Shown here: piece after piece, positions 5,648-8,461 of the stretch | Layout: every line of letters starts with the position of its first letter | Position numbering within the stretch: the first letter of the stretch is position 1 | Source of the DNA: CAYMJO01 sp964391305 | GTDB lineage: Bacteria; Patescibacteriota; CALEFQ01 | DNA length: 8,461 nt | Assembly: GCA_964391305.1 (NCBI GenBank) | Contig: CAYMJO010000039.1 | Span: 1-8,461 of the forward strand | Reading direction: 5' to 3' | The notes under the pieces: generated by a model | Seen by the model: the letters and a program-made list of their open reading frames with translations, nothing else | Database searches by the model: none | What the model was told of the DNA's origin: nothing | Program-made: the position numbers and the translations under genes

Positions 5648-7039
5648 ATGTCAAAAAAAAAGGCTAAAAAACGTCGGGCGAAGCGAAAATCCAAGTTCAA
5701 GTCTAAGCGGAAGAAAATCAGTAGGAGTCCTGTCTGGAGAAAAAAAGCGAAAAAGTCCAGACGCAGGAGATTTTCTTCGAGAAAGCCAAGACCCGTTAAG
5801 AAAGGGCGTCGTGGAAGGAAGAGAAGAGCGGTGAGGAAATCCGTTCGGAGAAAAAAGCCGAGCGACAGAAGACGCAGAATGAAATCTCGCAAAAAGCGCA
5901 GGAGATTTTTGATTTTGAAAAGAGAGAGAAAGAAAAAGAAAGCGGCGATTATTTCAAAGCTTAATTTAAAGTATCTTGTCACGAAAGGCAAAGAGCAGGG
6001 TTTTGTCACAGAAGATGAAGTGCTTGCCGCCGTTCCGGATGCCGAAGAGAACATTGCTAAGTTGGAGGAAGTCCTTGCGAAGTTTGAGGCAAGCGGAATT
6101 GAAGTTTTGGAGACCAAGCGTTCTATTCATATTGCCGAAAAGCAGGATATACAACAGAAAATTAAAACATCGGTTTTGGGTACGGAGGAGGAAATGATGG
6201 ATTTGAGCAGTCTTGCCGGTGATTCCGTGCAGATGTATCTTCGGGAGATTGGACGCGTGCCGCTTTTGAACGCGGATGAGGAGGTACAATTGGCGAAACT
6301 GAAAGAGAAAAACGATCCTAAGGCAAAGCAGCAACTGATTGAAGCAAATCTTCGTCTCGTGGTTTCCATAGCAAAAAAATATGTTGGACGTGGGGGATTG
6401 ACGCTTTTAGATTTGATACAAGAAGGAAATATAGGGCTTTTTCGTGCCGTTGAGAAATTCGATTATCGCAGGGGATATAAATTTTCTACATATGCGACTT
6501 GGTGGATCAGGCAGGCGATAACGAGGGCGCTTGCTGACCAGTCCCGCACGATCAGAATTCCGGTTCACATGGTGGAGACGATCAACAAGTTCACGCAAAT
6601 TTCAAGGCGTCTCGTTCAAGATCTTGGGAGAGAACCTCTTCCCGAAGAAATTTCCGCAGAGATGGGTTTGCCTATTGACAAAGTCAGACATATTATTAAA
6701 ATCAACCAAGATACGGTTTCGCTCGAAGCTTCTGTCGGGGATGATGAAGATGACAGCACCCTTGGCGATTTTATAGAGGATATTAAAACTGTTTCTCCGT
6801 CGATGTCCGCGGGCAGACAGCTTCTCAGAGATCATGTTGGGGATGTTTTGAAATATTTATTGCCGCGGGAGCAGAAAATTCTTGAGATGCGTTTTGGATT
6901 GACCGATGGCATCAGCCATACGCTTGAAGAAGTTGGGCAGGAATTCGGAGTGACGCGCGAGCGAATCAGGCAAATTGAAGCGAAAGCGCTTGAAAAAATA
7001 CGTGATCATGTGGAGGTAAAACGCTTGAAAGATTATTGA
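5648..7039 (+). CDS. rpoD: Primary RNA polymerase sigma factor (RpoD/SigA) with polybasic N-terminus
   Basis: A 463-residue group 1 sigma factor that directs RNA polymerase to housekeeping promoters. Residues 1-100 are extraordinarily basic (I count 61 Lys/Arg and 2 acidic residues). Region 1.1 follows at about 101-157 ([19 protein letters not shown]), region 1.2 at about 192-217 ([16 protein letters not shown]), and region 2 at about 226-300 with core-binding [10 protein letters not shown] and -10-recognising [15 protein letters not shown]. Region 3 includes [13 protein letters not shown], and region 4 the helix-turn-helix [20 protein letters not shown] near 425-444. There is no non-conserved insert between regions 1.2 and 2. 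ATG at 5648 has no Shine-Dalgarno, and a later start such as M79 cannot be excluded. Codons 2-5 contain nine consecutive A bases. Its place after dnaG recalls the macromolecular synthesis operon. It ends 29 bases before tRNA-Asn. Confidence 0.97.
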   Translation: MSKKKAKKRRAKRKSKFKSKRKKISRSPVWRKKAKKSRRRRFSSRKPRPVKKGRRGRKRRAVRKSVRRKKPSDRRRRMKSRKKRRRFLILKRERKKKKAAIISKLNLKYLVTKGKEQGFVTEDEVLAAVPDAEENIAKLEEVLAKFEASGIEVLETKRSIHIAEKQDIQQKIKTSVLGTEEEMMDLSSLAGDSVQMYLREIGRVPLLNADEEVQLAKLKEKNDPKAKQQLIEANLRLVVSIAKKYVGRGGLTLLDLIQEGNIGLFRAVEKFDYRRGYKFSTYATWWIRQAITRALADQSRTIRIPVHMVETINKFTQISRRLVQDLGREPLPEEISAEMGLPIDKVRHIIKINQDTVSLEASVGDDEDDSTLGDFIEDIKTVSPSMSAGRQLLRDHVGDVLKYLLPREQKILEMRFGLTDGISHTLEEVGQEFGVTRERIRQIEAKALEKIRDHVEVKRLKDY

Positions 7040-7068
7040 TAAAAAGATATTAAAATGTTAAATATTAT

Positions 7069-7143
7069 TCCGGCGTAGCTCAATGGTAGAGCAGCGCGCT
7101 GTTAACGCGTTGGTTGTAGGTTCGAATCCTGCCGCCGGAGCCA
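7069..7143 (+). tRNA. tRNA-Asn (anticodon GTT), CCA encoded
   Basis: A complete cloverleaf. The acceptor TCCGGCG (7069-7075) pairs with CGCCGGA (7133-7139), then discriminator G at 7140 and an encoded CCA at 7141-7143. The D arm is GCTC/GAGC. The anticodon stem GCGCG/CGCGT (one G-T pair) encloses CTGTTAA with GTT at 7101-7103. The T arm GTAGG-TTCGAAT-CCTGC has one wobble pair. G73 and GTT identify asparagine. Its 3' half is overlapped antisense by the recombinase reading frame. Confidence 0.96.
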
Positions 7144-8461
7144 GTAAGGAAAAGTCAACGATTTGTTAGTCGCCTCGCTTCGCTCGGCGACCAAATTGTA
7201 GGGAATTTTGGGCGAAAAAATCAATTGGCGGTTTTGTAAAATGTGGTTCGAGCCGATATTTTTAAGAAATGTTGTCATTTCTTGATAATTTTCGGACTTC
7301 CTCAATTTTTCAGCGTAATTTAAGGATAAAACAAACTCTCGAGCCGGTTCGAGCCAAGACAATCCTTTTTGTTCAAAATCTCTTATTTTCTCTTGTAATT
7401 CTAACTTCCGAGTTAGGATTTTTTGTTTTCGGGCAGTGTATTCTTCGGTAGAAATTACTTCATTCAAATAAACATCCATCAGTTTTTCTAATTTCTTATC
7501 GATTTGTAAAACTTCTTCTTTGAGATTTTGAACAATCAATTTCGTTTGTTCTTTTGCCTTAAATTCATCTTTCTCTAATTCGGCCAAAACTTTCTTTGTG
7601 TCTTGGCTCGACAAAGAAACTTTTTGAAGAAAATTTTTAGTTTGCTCAACTAAATTTTCTTCTCTTAAATAATGTTTTTCTTGGCAAGGCCCTTTCTTTT
7701 TTGTGCAACGGTAATAATTATGGCCTTTTTGTATTTCGGCGGTTATAGAAGCGCCACAAGAAGCGCATCTCATTAGGCCAAGAAAAACGAAGTCGTGTTT
7801 TTTAATCTCTTGGGTCCTGCCTCGCTGTTTCAATGTTTCCTGAACTTTGTCAAAAAGTTTCTTTGAAATTAACGGCTCGTGAGTTCCTTCAAAAATTTCC
7901 CCTTTGTATTTCATCAGACCAATGTAGAAAATATTTTGTAAAATTATAGGGATATTGCTAGTTGAAATATCTTTGCCGAGATTTCCTTTCAGGTTGTATT
8001 CTTTGTACCAATTTGCGAGAGAATTAAATGTGTGCTTTCCGGTAGCATAAAGTTCAAAAAGTTTTCTGATTTTTAGCGCCTTTTCAGAATCAACATCAAT
8101 CATTTTAGTTTTTAGATTGTTGAGATAGCCAACCGGTGCCCAGCCGGGCCAAACGCCATTTCTGATTTTTTGTCTTAATCCTCTTTTTGTATTCTCTCGC
8201 AAATTATCTACAAAATATTTTGATTGGCCAAAGGCGATATTCAACATGAATAATCCCTGCGGCGTTGGCTCAAACCAAAATGTGGGAAATTTGAGGGATT
8301 TAATCAAGCCGCGATCTACGAAGTGAATAATCTTCCCACCGTCCACGCTATTACGGGCTAATCTATCTGGGTGCCAGCTCAAAATACCTTCGGCTTTTCC
8401 TTTTTCAATCAATGACAACATTTCTGCGAACTTCGTTCGCCCAGGTTCTTTGGCAGTTTTT
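7102..8461 (-). CDS. Large serine recombinase, 3' part (N-terminus outside window)
   Basis: A partial gene whose 452 visible residues continue past the right edge. The first visible residues, KTAKEPGRTKFAEML, are typical of the resolvase catalytic domain, so the catalytic serine is off-window and a start at 8421 would be false. Counting from the Met at 8421: DRLAR at 19-23 supplies conserved catalytic-domain arginines; RENTKRGLRQKIRNGVWPG at 75-93 opens the recombinase DNA-binding domain; C219, C222, C239 and C246 form a zinc ribbon; about 275-350 is a coiled coil, as in phage-type serine integrases. The C-terminus is odd: the last 13 residues (WLRRQDSNLQPTR) and the stop are antisense to tRNA-Asn, with the stop overlapping the anticodon. 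The protein probably integrates or excises the element it belongs to. It is convergent with rpoD and tRNA-Asn. Confidence 0.93.
   Translation of the reverse strand, partial: KTAKEPGRTKFAEMLSLIEKGKAEGILSWHPDRLARNSVDGGKIIHFVDRGLIKSLKFPTFWFEPTPQGLFMLNIAFGQSKYFVDNLRENTKRGLRQKIRNGVWPGWAPVGYLNNLKTKMIDVDSEKALKIRKLFELYATGKHTFNSLANWYKEYNLKGNLGKDISTSNIPIILQNIFYIGLMKYKGEIFEGTHEPLISKKLFDKVQETLKQRGRTQEIKKHDFVFLGLMRCASCGASITAEIQKGHNYYRCTKKKGPCQEKHYLREENLVEQTKNFLQKVSLSSQDTKKVLAELEKDEFKAKEQTKLIVQNLKEEVLQIDKKLEKLMDVYLNEVISTEEYTARKQKILTRKLELQEKIRDFEQKGLSWLEPAREFVLSLNYAEKLRKSENYQEMTTFLKNIGSNHILQNRQLIFSPKIPYNLVAERSEATNKSLTFPYWLRRQDSNLQPTR
7102..8461. mobile_element. Probable edge of an integrated element at tRNA-Asn
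   Basis: A serine recombinase gene abuts and enters a tRNA gene, the usual geometry of an integrase next to its attachment site. The element would extend rightwards beyond the window. The second attachment site is not visible and no core repeat was found here, so the exact boundary within or just after the tRNA is uncertain. Confidence 0.45.
7169..7191. repeat. Palindromic hairpin in the recombinase C-terminal codons
   Basis: GTCGCC (7169-7174) pairs with GGCGAC (7186-7191) around an 11-base loop. It is GC-rich within AT-rich sequence, encodes VAERSEAT on the minus strand, and lies 25 bases beyond the tRNA CCA. No T-run follows in either direction. It could be a REP-like palindrome or a site near the integration junction. 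Confidence 0.5.

Noticed and set aside
7102..8421. Recombinase as a complete gene starting at the ATG at 8421
   Set aside because: The frame continues upstream with residues typical of the resolvase catalytic domain up to the window edge, so this Met is internal.
8427..8441. Palindrome GCGAACTTCGTTCGC as an operator or att core
   Set aside because: It encodes the conserved GRTKFAE segment of the recombinase and is adequately explained as coding sequence.
1..8461. CRISPR array or rRNA genes
   Set aside because: No regularly spaced direct repeats and no rRNA-like conserved stretches were seen on either strand.

Overview
The window looks like a stretch of a small, AT-rich bacterial genome, most likely a Candidate Phyla Radiation (Patescibacteria/Parcubacteria-type) lineage. 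This is inferred from four things: a dnaG-rpoD core pair with few good Shine-Dalgarno sites, a primary sigma factor with an extremely basic N-terminus, a large serine recombinase lodged in a tRNA gene, and one tRNA without encoded CCA next to one with it. The standard genetic code fits all genes. The lineage call is an inference, not a proof.

Region 1 (1-2774) is a compact, translationally coupled cassette. It holds a 47-residue reading frame with a CxxC motif (42-185), a radical SAM protein with a SPASM-type seven-cysteine C-terminus (187-1497), and a cobalamin-binding-type radical SAM protein (1467-2774). Spacings are 1 bp and a 31-bp overlap, and both large genes have clear ribosome binding sites. 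An orphan strong Shine-Dalgarno inside the end of the second enzyme gene hints at a lost third gene. Arginine is written almost only with AGA/AGG here, unlike the downstream core genes, which suggests separate ancestry. A peptide- or small-metabolite-modifying pathway is possible, but no substrate can be proved.

Region 2 (2775-3789) carries a degenerate partial tRNA-Pro copy, an intact tRNA-Pro(CGG), a 116-residue protein of unknown function, and a largely empty 359-base leader. That leader contains a good sigma-70-type promoter and a hairpin in front of dnaG.

Region 3 (3790-7143) is the replication/transcription core: DNA primase, then the primary sigma factor, then tRNA-Asn(GTT). A near-perfect 19-bp inverted repeat enclosing 51 bases covers the dnaG stop codon and fills the dnaG-rpoD gap. 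The pair resembles the macromolecular synthesis operon, without rpsU directly upstream.

Region 4 (7102-8461, minus strand) is the 3' part of a large serine recombinase gene. It runs convergently into tRNA-Asn and takes its last 13 codons and stop from the antisense of that tRNA. This is most simply the edge of an element integrated at the tRNA and continuing to the right of the window.
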